Below are positions 9,066 through 18,097 of a stretch of DNA of 64,000 nt, piece by piece. Position numbers and translations under genes: made by a program. The stretch's first letter is position 1. Every line of letters starts with the position of its first letter. Under the pieces are notes generated by a model. It ran no database searches and was not told the origin of the DNA. It saw only the letters and a list, made by a program, of their open reading frames with translations. The stretch is taken from assembly GCA_020446675.1 (NCBI GenBank), contig JAGREE010000005.1, positions 180,807 through 244,806 of the forward strand, read 5' to 3'. Source of the stretch: Alphaproteobacteria bacterium (GTDB taxonomy: Bacteria; Pseudomonadota; Alphaproteobacteria; Sphingomonadales; Emcibacteraceae).

Positions 9066-10271
9066 ATGAGAAATGTTTTGGATTTTAAATATTATATTAC
9101 AGTAAGATACAATATTTTCTTAATGTTATTTGTCAGCATAGGGCTGCTTGGCTCCAACCCAGCTTTTTCTCAGAATGAAATAAATAGCGAGGATCGGGAA
9201 GCCAGTATTTACACAATTTACAATGTGGAAGTTGATGAAACGGCCCGAAATGTGACTTTGGCCCGTGAACAGGCTCTCAATAAAGGACAGCGCCAGGCAC
9301 TAGAAAGATTGTTCCGAAGGATCATATTGATTTCCGACCGGAAAAAATTACCGAATTTCTCAGATCGTGAAGTGATGGACTTCATCAGCGGGTTTGAAAT
9401 CAATGACGAAAGACGGTCTGATGTTCGCTATATTGCATCGTTAGTGGTGCATTTTAACCGTGATAAGGTCAATGAAGTCCTGAGCAGTTATGAAATTCCT
9501 TTTGCAGAAACATTAGGAACGGCTGTAAGTGTTCTGCCGGTTCTTGAAGAAGGTGGCGCACTCATGCTTTGGGAAAAAAATAATAAATGGCGCGAAGCAT
9601 GGCAGAATTATGATGTTATCAATAATCTGGTGCCAATAAATACTCCGGAACCCACATTGATGAACCGTATGTATATCAGTGCGTTACAGGCAAAAAATGA
9701 CGATCAGGATGTTATACGCGCTTTTATACAGAAAAACACCCTGAATGAGCTGATCGTTGTAACGGCAAATGTTATAAAGGATACTGCTGCAAACCAGCTT
9801 GTTCTTGATATCGCCCTGCGCAGAAATGATATTCTTGATGAAGGAACGGAAAATCCTACCCATAATATCAGTGTGTCTGTCCCGGCTTATGACGAGGAGG
9901 GTCTGTTAAATGAAGAAGCCCTGTTTAAAGCAGGCGTTGATGCGGCGACGGACTGGGTTGACGATCTTTGGAAATCCAAAGTTCTGGTCAATTATGGTTC
10001 AAAATCATCCATTTTAGCCCACGGCGTATTAAAGAAAATTGATGACTGGGTTATTATACAGCAGCAGCTTAAAAAAGTTAATCTGGTCAGAAAAGTTAAT
10101 TTAAAAGGCATCACCATTAACAACGTTGATATTGAAATCGAATTTGCCGGGGACGAAGAGCAGCTGGCTCTGTCTTTAGCACAACAAGGTCTCGCCCTTA
10201 CCCAAAATCAGGGCACAATGGATTGGGATATTGCCTTAACCGACCTAGCGACCAATATGAGTAGAAATTAG
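9066..10271 (+). CDS. DUF2066 domain-containing exported protein
   Basis: The 401-aa product has an N-terminal hydrophobic signal (about 15-35, cut near NPAFSQ). The rest matches the DUF2066 family: YTIYNVEVDETARNVTLARE near the start and a region around FDRARRL-like helices. Its function is not known. A gene of this family placed directly before hdaA is a recurring alphaproteobacterial arrangement. Here the stop TAG shares its last base with the GTG start of hdaA, so translation is probably coupled. The ATG at 9066 lacks a good ribosome site. An internal ATG at 9123 would also leave a short signal sequence. Confidence 0.82.
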   Translation: MRNVLDFKYYITVRYNIFLMLFVSIGLLGSNPAFSQNEINSEDREASIYTIYNVEVDETARNVTLAREQALNKGQRQALERLFRRIILISDRKKLPNFSDREVMDFISGFEINDERRSDVRYIASLVVHFNRDKVNEVLSSYEIPFAETLGTAVSVLPVLEEGGALMLWEKNNKWREAWQNYDVINNLVPINTPEPTLMNRMYISALQAKNDDQDVIRAFIQKNTLNELIVVTANVIKDTAANQLVLDIALRRNDILDEGTENPTHNISVSVPAYDEEGLLNEEALFKAGVDAATDWVDDLWKSKVLVNYGSKSSILAHGVLKKIDDWVIIQQQLKKVNLVRKVNLKGITINNVDIEIEFAGDEEQLALSLAQQGLALTQNQGTMDWDIALTDLATNMSRN

Positions 10272-10984
10272 TGGCAGAACAGGGGAAAAATATACCAGAG
10301 CAATTGTTGCTTAACTGGCCTGTCAATGAAAAATTTGCTCAAGGTAATTTTCTGGCCTCCTATTCCAATGAAAAAGCGGTTAACTGGATCGATAGCTGGC
10401 CGGACTGGCAGCGTGGTGGCGAGCATTTTCACTGCCTGATTATTTTTGGACCAAAAGGATGTGGAAAAACCCATCTTTGCCATGTGTGGCAGGAGATATC
10501 TAATGCGCAGTTATTAAGTGCGGATGCTCTTGATAAGGGTGATTTTTTGTCGACTGAGAATTTAGTCTATGTGTTAGAGGATATTGACCAGTATATAGAT
10601 AATATTGAAACGCAGCATAGTCTTCTTCATCTTTATAACTGGATCCGCGAACAGGGGGGGTATCTTCTATTGACGGCAGGGGCGCGTCCAAAAAGCTGGC
10701 CTTTATCGTTAAAGGATTTATCGTCACGTCTGCTGGCCACGGAAACGGTGGAAATAAAAGCGCCGGATGATGAACTGCTCAAGGCAGTCATCAATAAACA
10801 ATTTTCTGACAGGCAGATAACGGTCGGAGATGACGTTGTAAACTATCTTGTCGCGCGAACAGAAAGATCATTTGAAGCGGTACGTCAGATGGTGCAGAAA
10901 ATTGATGATCTGTCGCGCATGGAAAAAAAGAAGATAACCATTGCTTCAGCTAGAAAAGCAATGGAAAACTGGGATGAGGTTTAA
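10271..10984 (+). CDS. hdaA: DnaA-related regulatory inactivator HdaA
   Basis: The 237-aa protein is a DnaA AAA+ domain without the DNA-binding domain IV. Walker A is GPKGCGKTHL (about 58-67) and Walker B-like VYVLEDID (about 97). LLLTAGARPKSW matches sensor I, and the tail carries sensor II (SFEAVRQMVQKID). Hda proteins bind the sliding clamp and stimulate ATP hydrolysis on DnaA after initiation, preventing over-initiation. The N-terminal ‘EQLLLNWPVN’ lies where the clamp-binding motif (QLxLxF type) is expected. It starts with GTG at 10271, overlapping the upstream stop by one base, and ppk begins nine bases after its stop. Confidence 0.88.
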   Translation: MAEQGKNIPEQLLLNWPVNEKFAQGNFLASYSNEKAVNWIDSWPDWQRGGEHFHCLIIFGPKGCGKTHLCHVWQEISNAQLLSADALDKGDFLSTENLVYVLEDIDQYIDNIETQHSLLHLYNWIREQGGYLLLTAGARPKSWPLSLKDLSSRLLATETVEIKAPDDELLKAVINKQFSDRQITVGDDVVNYLVARTERSFEAVRQMVQKIDDLSRMEKKKITIASARKAMENWDEV

Positions 10985-10993
10985 CATATAAAA

Positions 10994-13105
10994 ATGGCAT
11001 TAGAGGGAAATTTTACAGTTTCTGAGAGACTGATAAACCGGGAATTATCCTGGCTTTCGTTCAATATCAGGGTGATGGAGCAATCTTGTAACAAGAATTA
11101 TCCGCTCCTCGAACGACTACGCTTTTTATCCATATCAGGAAGCAATCTTGACGAGTTTATTATGGTCAGGGTAGCAGGTCTTCGTAATCTTATGAAAACT
11201 GAAACAGATGTGATCAGCGACGATGGTATGACACCAAAAGAACAGCTTGAGAGAATAAATGCGCTGGCGGCCGAGCTTGTCGATAAACAGCAAAAAGAAT
11301 GCCGTGAACTCTTAAGCGAGCTTCGCAAAAATAATCTTGATCTTCTTGATGCATCTGAACTGACGGATACTGAAAAAGAATGGTTACAGATTTATTTTCT
11401 TGAAAATGTTTTTCCAATTCTGACACCGCTGGCGATTGATCTGGCTCATCCGTTTCCTTTTATTACCAATCTGGGCTTCTCATTAATTATTGAACTTCAA
11501 CGGCAGATTGACGGTGAAACGCTGCTGGCATTATTACCGATCCCGACACAGACAAAACGTTTTATCAGGCTTCCGGATCAGGATGGACAAATAAGGTTTA
11601 TTTCACTTGAAAATGTCCTTCGTCTTTTTATCGACTTTATTTTTCCAAACTATCAAATGGTCAGTGAAGGTATATTCAGGATCATAAGGGATAGCGAGCT
11701 TGAGGTTGAAGAAAAGGCAGAAGACCTGGTGCTTGTTTTTGAAAGTGCTTTAAAAAGAAGACGACGCGGTAATGTTGTAAGGCTTGAAGTCAACAGCAGT
11801 ATGCCAAGACGGCTGAGACGGATTGTTCGTAAAGAACTCGGTGTGGTGAGAGAAGAAATCATTAATATCGATGGTATGCTTGGATTATCAGAATTATCAG
11901 AATTAATTGTTGAAGACCGTAAGGACCTTACTTTTGAGCCCTTTAGCCCAAGATATCCAAGCCGGGTAAAGGAATTTGGTGGTGATATATTTGCTGCAAT
12001 CAGCCAGAAGGATTTTGTTGTTCATCATCCGTTTGAAAGTTTTGATGTCGTGGTCAGCTTCATTAAACAGGCGGCTGGTGACGAAAATGTACTGGCCATT
12101 AAACAAACCCTTTATCGCACAGGCGATAACAGCCCGATTGTTGCGGCCCTAATAAAAGCAGCCGAAGCAGGCAAGTCGGTTACGGCACTGGTTGAGTTGA
12201 AAGCGCGCTTTGATGAAGCCCGCAATATCAAGTGGGCGCAGGATATGGAGCGGGCAGGGGTTCAGGTGGTGTTCGGCTTTTTAGAGCTTAAAACCCATGC
12301 AAAAATATCAGTTGTCATTCGCCGTGAAGACGGCAAACTTAAATCATATGTCCATTTTGGCACCGGCAACTATCATCCGCAAACAGCAAAAGTCTATACC
12401 GATATTTCGTTTTTTACCGATAACAAGGCACTTGGGCGTGACGCTGTTCATGTATTTAATTATCTGACCGGGAATACGGTGCCTACTTCACTGGAGAAAC
12501 TGAAAATTTCACCAATCAATATCCGCTCGACTTTGATGGAGCTTGTTGATCAGGAAATTGAATTTGCAAAGGCCGGAAAACCAGCTAATATGTGGGTAAA
12601 GTTAAATGCACTTGTTGATCCAATCATCATTGATAAACTTTATGAGGCGTCACAAAATGGCGTGTCAATTGATATGGTGGTTAGAGGGATATGCTGTCTT
12701 AGACCAGGGGTTAAAGGGCTTTCAGAAAATATCAGAGTTAAAAGTATTGTTGGTCGCTTTTTGGAACATGGTCGTATTGTCTGTTTTGGGAATGGAGAAA
12801 AATTGCCATCCAAAAATGCAAAAGTATTTATGTCTTCCGCAGACTGGATGCCAAGAAATTTTGACCGTCGTGTTGAAATACTCGTGCCACTAGAAAATCC
12901 TACTGTTCACTCACAGGTACTTGACCAGATCATGGTTGCCAATATAAATGATACAGCACAAAGCTGGATATTGGGTGAAGATGATCGTTATACAAAAGTA
13001 GCTGCCGGAGAGGATGCGTTTTCCGCCCACCAGTATTTCATGACAAATCCAAGTTTGTCAGGTGTTGGTGCCGCTATAATTGAGGATACGGAAAAAGACG
13101 AATAA
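10994..13105 (+). CDS. ppk1: Polyphosphate kinase 1
   Basis: PPK1 makes inorganic polyphosphate from ATP. The protein is 703 aa, a full-length four-domain PPK1. It opens with INRELSWLSFNIRVMEQS. The autophosphorylated histidine is at residue 435 in LKTHAKISV, matching the family position, and a second conserved His lies in FLEHGRIVCF (about 592). The phospholipase-D-like core includes HFGTGNYHPQTAKVYTD. It is followed by ppx with an overlap or a short gap depending on the ppx start, so synthesis and breakdown of polyphosphate are encoded together. Confidence 0.96.
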   Translation: MALEGNFTVSERLINRELSWLSFNIRVMEQSCNKNYPLLERLRFLSISGSNLDEFIMVRVAGLRNLMKTETDVISDDGMTPKEQLERINALAAELVDKQQKECRELLSELRKNNLDLLDASELTDTEKEWLQIYFLENVFPILTPLAIDLAHPFPFITNLGFSLIIELQRQIDGETLLALLPIPTQTKRFIRLPDQDGQIRFISLENVLRLFIDFIFPNYQMVSEGIFRIIRDSELEVEEKAEDLVLVFESALKRRRRGNVVRLEVNSSMPRRLRRIVRKELGVVREEIINIDGMLGLSELSELIVEDRKDLTFEPFSPRYPSRVKEFGGDIFAAISQKDFVVHHPFESFDVVVSFIKQAAGDENVLAIKQTLYRTGDNSPIVAALIKAAEAGKSVTALVELKARFDEARNIKWAQDMERAGVQVVFGFLELKTHAKISVVIRREDGKLKSYVHFGTGNYHPQTAKVYTDISFFTDNKALGRDAVHVFNYLTGNTVPTSLEKLKISPINIRSTLMELVDQEIEFAKAGKPANMWVKLNALVDPIIIDKLYEASQNGVSIDMVVRGICCLRPGVKGLSENIRVKSIVGRFLEHGRIVCFGNGEKLPSKNAKVFMSSADWMPRNFDRRVEILVPLENPTVHSQVLDQIMVANINDTAQSWILGEDDRYTKVAAGEDAFSAHQYFMTNPSLSGVGAAIIEDTEKDE

Positions 13106-14588
13106 GGAAATAGGTTTGGGAAGATTTGCTGTAATTGACATTGGTTCAAACACTATACGTTTGGTTGTTTATGAGAATCGTGAACGGGCACCTTATGTAA
13201 TCTTTAACGAAAAAGTTTTTTGTGGCCTTGGACTAGGGGTTGCAGAAAGCGGTAAAATGATCAGAAGATCAATTGTAAAAGCGACAAGAACTTTGTCGCG
13301 TTTTTCAATCCTCTTGAAAAAAATGGATGTAAAGGATTATCGTGCAATTGCAACATCAGCGGTCAGGGATGCCTTGAACGGGCGGCAGTTTGTTGCCGAT
13401 GTTAAACGGGAAACGGGGCTGGATATTAAAATAGTCAGTGGACCCGAGGAAGCAAAACTTTCAGGGAATGGAGTTATCTGTGCTGTTCCAAGGGCAACAG
13501 GGATCATTGGTGACTTGGGAGGCGGAAGTCTTGAACTGGCACTTGTTCATGAAAAAAATGTATCCCGAGAAACCACATTACCCATTGGTCCGCTGCAGTT
13601 TCAGGATAAAAGGGGCAATCGGATTCCATCAGCAAAAACGAAGATTGATGAATATCTGAAAGGTGTGGGCTGGATTACGGAAGAACAGGGCCGAAAATTT
13701 TATGCGGTTGGAGGATCATGGCGGGCGCTGGCCCATATACATATGCTTGAAACAAAATATCCTCTGATCAATATGCATAATTATGTCATTCCGGTTGAAG
13801 AGATTATTGATCTTGCCAAACGTGTCTCTAAAATGACTGAGCAGGATCTCAAAAAATACCGGGCCCATATCAGCACCAAACGTAGAAAAAACCTTCCACT
13901 TGCCGCTCTGGTTCTCTGGCGGCTCTTAAAAATACTCAATCCCTGTAAATATGTTGTTTCGGCTTTTGGTGTCCGCGAGGGCATTCTCTATAATGAAATG
14001 GAGCCTGAAGTCAGAAAGCAGGACAGCCTGATTATCAGCTGTCATCAGGTCGCAAAAATGACAGGTCGTTTTCCGGACCATGGTGAAAGACTTTATAAAT
14101 GGATTGATGGTTTGTTCGAGAATGAAACAGAAGATCATAAAAGATTGCGGCTGGCTATTTGTATTTTATGTGATGTCGGCTGGCGTGGCCATCCTGAATA
14201 TCGTGCTGAAAAAGTGGTGGCCGAAGTGCTCTATGGCCGACTGGGCGGGGTAAACCATACAGATGCATCACTGATCGCCATGGCCCTTTATGTCTGTTAC
14301 GGCGGAACAACCAGCAGAGTGAAACAGGTAAAAACAGCGAGATCACTGATCAGTTCAGAAGATATGCTTTATGCCAGAAGAATTGGCCTTTCTCTTAGAC
14401 TGGCACAGAGAATCTCTGCCGGAACGTCAGAAGGACTAAAACTGGTCAAACTGGTGAAATCTGATAAATTTCTGATTTTAAGTGTTAAGCCGGGAATGGA
14501 AGATATGGTCAATGAACTTGTCGCGCAAAGACTGAATAGTCTCTCCAAATTTCTTGATGTCGATTATAAGCTTACAACTGGGCTTTAA
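13080..14588 (+). CDS. ppx: Exopolyphosphatase / guanosine pentaphosphatase (Ppx/GppA)
   Basis: This is an ASKHA-fold phosphatase that shortens polyphosphate (Ppx) or hydrolyses pppGpp (GppA); the two are not separable from sequence here. The 502-aa frame shows phosphate-1 AVIDIGSNTIRLVVYE (about 17-32), IATSAVRDA and phosphate-2 GDLGGGSLELALV (about 144-156). A C-terminal helical HD-like region follows. Two starts are possible. ATG 13080 overlaps ppk by 26 bases. TTG 13116 has AAGGA (13104-13108) at ideal distance and gives a protein starting just before the conserved core; I think the TTG is at least as likely. Confidence 0.93.
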   Translation: MRIRKKTNKEIGLGRFAVIDIGSNTIRLVVYENRERAPYVIFNEKVFCGLGLGVAESGKMIRRSIVKATRTLSRFSILLKKMDVKDYRAIATSAVRDALNGRQFVADVKRETGLDIKIVSGPEEAKLSGNGVICAVPRATGIIGDLGGGSLELALVHEKNVSRETTLPIGPLQFQDKRGNRIPSAKTKIDEYLKGVGWITEEQGRKFYAVGGSWRALAHIHMLETKYPLINMHNYVIPVEEIIDLAKRVSKMTEQDLKKYRAHISTKRRKNLPLAALVLWRLLKILNPCKYVVSAFGVREGILYNEMEPEVRKQDSLIISCHQVAKMTGRFPDHGERLYKWIDGLFENETEDHKRLRLAICILCDVGWRGHPEYRAEKVVAEVLYGRLGGVNHTDASLIAMALYVCYGGTTSRVKQVKTARSLISSEDMLYARRIGLSLRLAQRISAGTSEGLKLVKLVKSDKFLILSVKPGMEDMVNELVAQRLNSLSKFLDVDYKLTTGL

Positions 14589-14590
14589 TT

Positions 14591-15751
14591 TTATATCTGT
14601 TCCTTAATGGAAAATAGTATAATTTCACCATTTTTTATCGCGAAGGCTTTTTTCCCGTTTTTAAGTGCAATGGCATCTTTACCGAAAATATCGAACCGCC
14701 AGCCATGTAAGGCTTTAACATCGGCCTTGTCCTCTTCGGCTATTTTTTCAAGGTCTTCCACATTGGCAATCAGTTTCGGGGCAACATCTTCACGTTTACA
14801 GACAAGCTTAAGAAGGACTTTTAAAAGCTCAACAATTGGGTCGGTATTCTGTGAAGGGGGCGGCTTTCTCGAAATCTTTGGTAACTGATCCTCTGGCAGG
14901 TCCATGGCTTCCTGAATGGCGGCAATAACAGTGTCTCCACCTTTACTGGACGCAAAATTGGCCCCAAGGCCACGAATGCTGGACAAGGCGTTTTTGTGTG
15001 TTGGACGCACGGCACATAGTTCAAGCAGCACCTCATCACGCATAACACGGTTTCTTGGTATATTTCGCCGTTGTGCTTCTGCTTCACGCCAGGAGGCCAC
15101 ATTCTGGACGATGGCATTGAACCGTCGGTTGCTGTTTCGGATCTTTATCCTTTTCCAGGCATTCTCCGGCTTAATGACGTAACTTTCCTTATCCAGCAAT
15201 TCGTCAAGCTCTTCAGCGAGCCAGACTTCACGCCCATTTTTTTCGATTTTTAATTTTAAGTGCTTATAAATCTCCCTTAAATGGGTGACATCCCCCAACG
15301 CATAGTCGATTTGCCGTTCGGTAAGGGGGCGGCGGGACCAGTCAGTGAACCGGGTGCTTTTATCAAGAGGTTTATTGCAGATTGACATGACCAGTTTTTC
15401 ATAACCGATACTATCGCCATACCCGCAGACCATGGCGGCAACCTGGCTGTCAAAAAGGGGCTTTGGTACGACATTAGCCATATTGACAAAAATTTCTATA
15501 TCCTGCCTTGCGGCATGGAAAACTTTCATGACATCCTCATTTTCCATCAGGTCATAAAATGGGGCAAGGTCCAGCCCTGTGGCCAATGTATCAATTGCAT
15601 GAAATTCATTGTCATCAGCAATCTGGATCAGGCATAATTTCGAATAATAAGTTTTATCTCTCAGAAATTCAGTATCAACCGTTACATAGTCGGATTTTGC
15701 AAGACGCTGACACAGTGCTTCCAAATCCTGGTTTGTTGTTATTACACTCAT
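14591..15751 (-). CDS. rnd: Ribonuclease D
   Basis: RNase D is a 3'-5' exoribonuclease that trims tRNA and other small RNA ends. The 386-aa protein has the DEDD exonuclease motifs: VDTEFLRDKTYY (Exo I), FHAARQDIEIF (Exo II) and YALGDVTHL (Exo III). Two HRDC-type helical regions follow (about 205-290 and the tail). It converges on ppx with two bases between the stops. No terminator is visible between them. Confidence 0.94.
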   Translation of the reverse strand: MSVITTNQDLEALCQRLAKSDYVTVDTEFLRDKTYYSKLCLIQIADDNEFHAIDTLATGLDLAPFYDLMENEDVMKVFHAARQDIEIFVNMANVVPKPLFDSQVAAMVCGYGDSIGYEKLVMSICNKPLDKSTRFTDWSRRPLTERQIDYALGDVTHLREIYKHLKLKIEKNGREVWLAEELDELLDKESYVIKPENAWKRIKIRNSNRRFNAIVQNVASWREAEAQRRNIPRNRVMRDEVLLELCAVRPTHKNALSSIRGLGANFASSKGGDTVIAAIQEAMDLPEDQLPKISRKPPPSQNTDPIVELLKVLLKLVCKREDVAPKLIANVEDLEKIAEEDKADVKALHGWRFDIFGKDAIALKNGKKAFAIKNGEIILFSIKEQI

Positions 15752-15855
15752 AAAGTCCCTTAATTCTTTGGTTCAGACTCAAGATTAACTTGACAAAGCG
15801 ACAATAAAGCACAAAAAGACACTGAATTGAACTTGAATATTTAAAAAATAGAAGA

Positions 15856-17664
15856 ATGGATATGCACGAATACAGATCTCATACTTGTAATGAACTAAGA
15901 AGCGATGATGTGGGCCAGATCGCACGTCTTTCCGGATGGGTACACCGCAAGCGGGACCATGGCGGACTGTTGTTTATTGATTTAAGAGATCATTATGGAA
16001 TCACCCAGTGTGTTTTCGACAGTGATTTTAAGGATATTTTTGAAGTTGCTGAGAATGTGCGTGCCGAAAGTGTTATCCGTGTTGAAGGCCAGGTGATCAA
16101 ACGTGACGCAGAGGTGATAAACCCTGAACTGCCCACCGGTGAAATAGAAATTCTGGTTAAAAAAGTTGATGTGCTTAATGCTGCTGCCGAGCTTCCTTTA
16201 CCCGTTTTCGGAGAACAGGAATATCCAGAAGATATCAGACTTAAATATCGTTTCCTTGATCTGAGACGCGAAAGAATTCATAAAAATATAGTGCTGCGTT
16301 CAGATATTATCTCAAGCATTCGTCGCAGAATGGTTGATCAGGGCTTCAAAGAGTTCCAGACACCAATTCTGACCGCATCATCACCGGAAGGGGCCAGGGA
16401 CTTTCTGGTGCCATCACGACTGCACCCAGGTAAATTCTATGCATTGCCGCAGGCTCCCCAGCAATTTAAACAGCTTCTTATGATTGCGGGTTTTGACCGC
16501 TATTTTCAGATTGCGCCTTGTTTTCGCGATGAGGATGCACGTGCTGACCGCAGCCCTGGTGAATTTTATCAGCTTGATATGGAAATGTCCTATGTAACCC
16601 AGGATGATGTATTCGCAGCGATTGAGCCGGTTATGCAGGGCGTATTTGAGGAATTTTCAGATAAAAAAGTAACACAGGCACCATTCCCGCGCATTTCATA
16701 TAAAGAGGCGATGTTAAAATACGGCTCTGATAAACCGGACCTGAGAAATCCGATCGTGATTTCCGATGTCACGGAAGTGTTTGACGGTTCTGGCTTTGGA
16801 ATTTTTGCCGGTGCCATTAAAAACGGTGCTGTTGTTCGTGCTGTGCCAGCACCGGGGGCGGGTGCCGAGCAGCCAAGATCATTTTTTGATAAAATGAACG
16901 ACTGGGCCCGCTCAGAAGGGTTCGCAGGACTAGGCTATGTCCGCTTTAAGGATGGTGAGGCTATGGGCCCGATCGCCAAAAACCTGGATGAAGAGCGGAT
17001 CGCCAAACTTATGGACATTGCGGGACTTACTGAAAATGACGGTGTTTTCTTTGCCTGCGCCAAAGCGGATGAGGCCGCCAAACTTGCCGGGCATGCCAGA
17101 ACAAAGGTCGGCAATGAACTTGGCCTGATCAAGGATGATGAATTTAAATTCTGCTGGATTGTTGATTTCCCGATGTATGAATATGATGAAATCGAAAAGA
17201 AACTTGATTTCAGCCATAATCCGTTCTCTATGCCGCAGGGTGGCTTGGAAGCTCTCAATAGCCAAAATCCTGAAGATATTCTTGGCTATCAGTATGACAT
17301 TGTCTGTAACGGTATTGAATTATCATCCGGGGCAATCAGAAACCACGTGCCCGAAATCATGTACCGCGCCTTTGAAATTGCCGGTTACGGCCCGGAAGTT
17401 GTCGAGCAGCGTTTTGCCGGGATGCTAAACGCCCTTAAATACGGCGCGCCTCCCCATGGTGGAATAGCGCCTGGTGTTGACCGTATTGTTATGCTTCTGG
17501 CGGACGAGCCGAATATTCGTGAAGTGATCGTTTTCCCGATGAACCAGAAGGCCGAAGATCTGATGATGAATGCGCCGAGTGAAGTGGAAATGAAGCAGTT
17601 AAGAGAACTTCATCTGCGGACTGTTCTGCCCGAGGTTAAGGAAGTCACAAAAAAGGAAATTTAA
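15856..17664 (+). CDS. aspS: Aspartyl-tRNA synthetase
   Basis: The protein is 602 aa, the usual length of the bacterial-type enzyme. It has an N-terminal OB anticodon-binding domain ([21 protein letters not shown], about 25-45). The class-II core carries motif 2 [15 protein letters not shown] and motif 3 [14 protein letters not shown] near the C-terminus, with the bacterial GAD insertion between. It may be the non-discriminating AspRS that also charges tRNA-Asn; the window holds no gatCAB to decide. ATG at 15856 is followed two codons later by a second ATG. A terminator follows the gene. Confidence 0.96.
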   Translation: MDMHEYRSHTCNELRSDDVGQIARLSGWVHRKRDHGGLLFIDLRDHYGITQCVFDSDFKDIFEVAENVRAESVIRVEGQVIKRDAEVINPELPTGEIEILVKKVDVLNAAAELPLPVFGEQEYPEDIRLKYRFLDLRRERIHKNIVLRSDIISSIRRRMVDQGFKEFQTPILTASSPEGARDFLVPSRLHPGKFYALPQAPQQFKQLLMIAGFDRYFQIAPCFRDEDARADRSPGEFYQLDMEMSYVTQDDVFAAIEPVMQGVFEEFSDKKVTQAPFPRISYKEAMLKYGSDKPDLRNPIVISDVTEVFDGSGFGIFAGAIKNGAVVRAVPAPGAGAEQPRSFFDKMNDWARSEGFAGLGYVRFKDGEAMGPIAKNLDEERIAKLMDIAGLTENDGVFFACAKADEAAKLAGHARTKVGNELGLIKDDEFKFCWIVDFPMYEYDEIEKKLDFSHNPFSMPQGGLEALNSQNPEDILGYQYDIVCNGIELSSGAIRNHVPEIMYRAFEIAGYGPEVVEQRFAGMLNALKYGAPPHGGIAPGVDRIVMLLADEPNIREVIVFPMNQKAEDLMMNAPSEVEMKQLRELHLRTVLPEVKEVTKKEI

Positions 17665-17683
17665 TATTTCTGAAACAACAAAT

Positions 17684-17718
17684 AAAAAGGCATGATCTGA
17701 TTGAGCATGCCTTTTTTT
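17684..17718. terminator. Bidirectional terminator between aspS and the 64-aa gene
   Basis: AAAAAGGCATG (17684-17694) pairs with CATGCCTTTTTTT (17706-17718) around an 11-base loop. T-runs occur on both strands, so it can end aspS on the plus strand and the small gene at 17738 on the minus strand. Confidence 0.85.
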
Positions 17719-17737
17719 GCTGTCTGAAGTAAGCCGA

Positions 17738-17932
17738 TCAGGCTCTTATATCAATTTTTTCACCCACACCCGGTTCAGTGCCGGATTCAACAGTGCTACG
17801 GCCATTGACAGAATTTTCAATTTTTTCTTCCTGGGCCTTAACTTCAATAGCGGCATTTTCCTGCGAGCTACTGTGTCCGGCATCTATCTGAATTTGTGAT
17901 GATGCTGCACTTGCTGATGCTATATCAACCAT
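17738..17932 (-). CDS. Small uncharacterised protein, possibly YjfB/'putative motility protein'-like
   Basis: The 64-aa frame starts at ATG 17932 with a clean AAGGA site six bases ahead, and a bidirectional terminator lies past its stop. It has no signal peptide or membrane segment. The composition is polar, Ser/Ala/Glu-rich. The start MVDIASASAASSQIQ and the ending PGVGEKIDIRA recall the short YjfB-like (PF14070) proteins, which begin with a D-I-A-x-x-S pattern and end in a G-x-x-IDI tail. The middle does not help, so I treat this as a weak resemblance. The neighbours (aspS and a TPR lipoprotein) say nothing about function. Confidence 0.65.
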   Translation of the reverse strand: MVDIASASAASSQIQIDAGHSSSQENAAIEVKAQEEKIENSVNGRSTVESGTEPGVGEKIDIRA

Positions 17933-18097
17933 TTTTAGTCCTTTACTATTAAACTCGAGCTTAAAGTATCAATTTTATTTTAACAATTTATTAATTAATT
18001 GATTGCTTTTTATCAAATTTAGTTTCCTGTATAGTCCTTAGACGTTATAGTTAACAAACACGTTATCAATATTATCCCAATAGGTGCAATACGGCAA

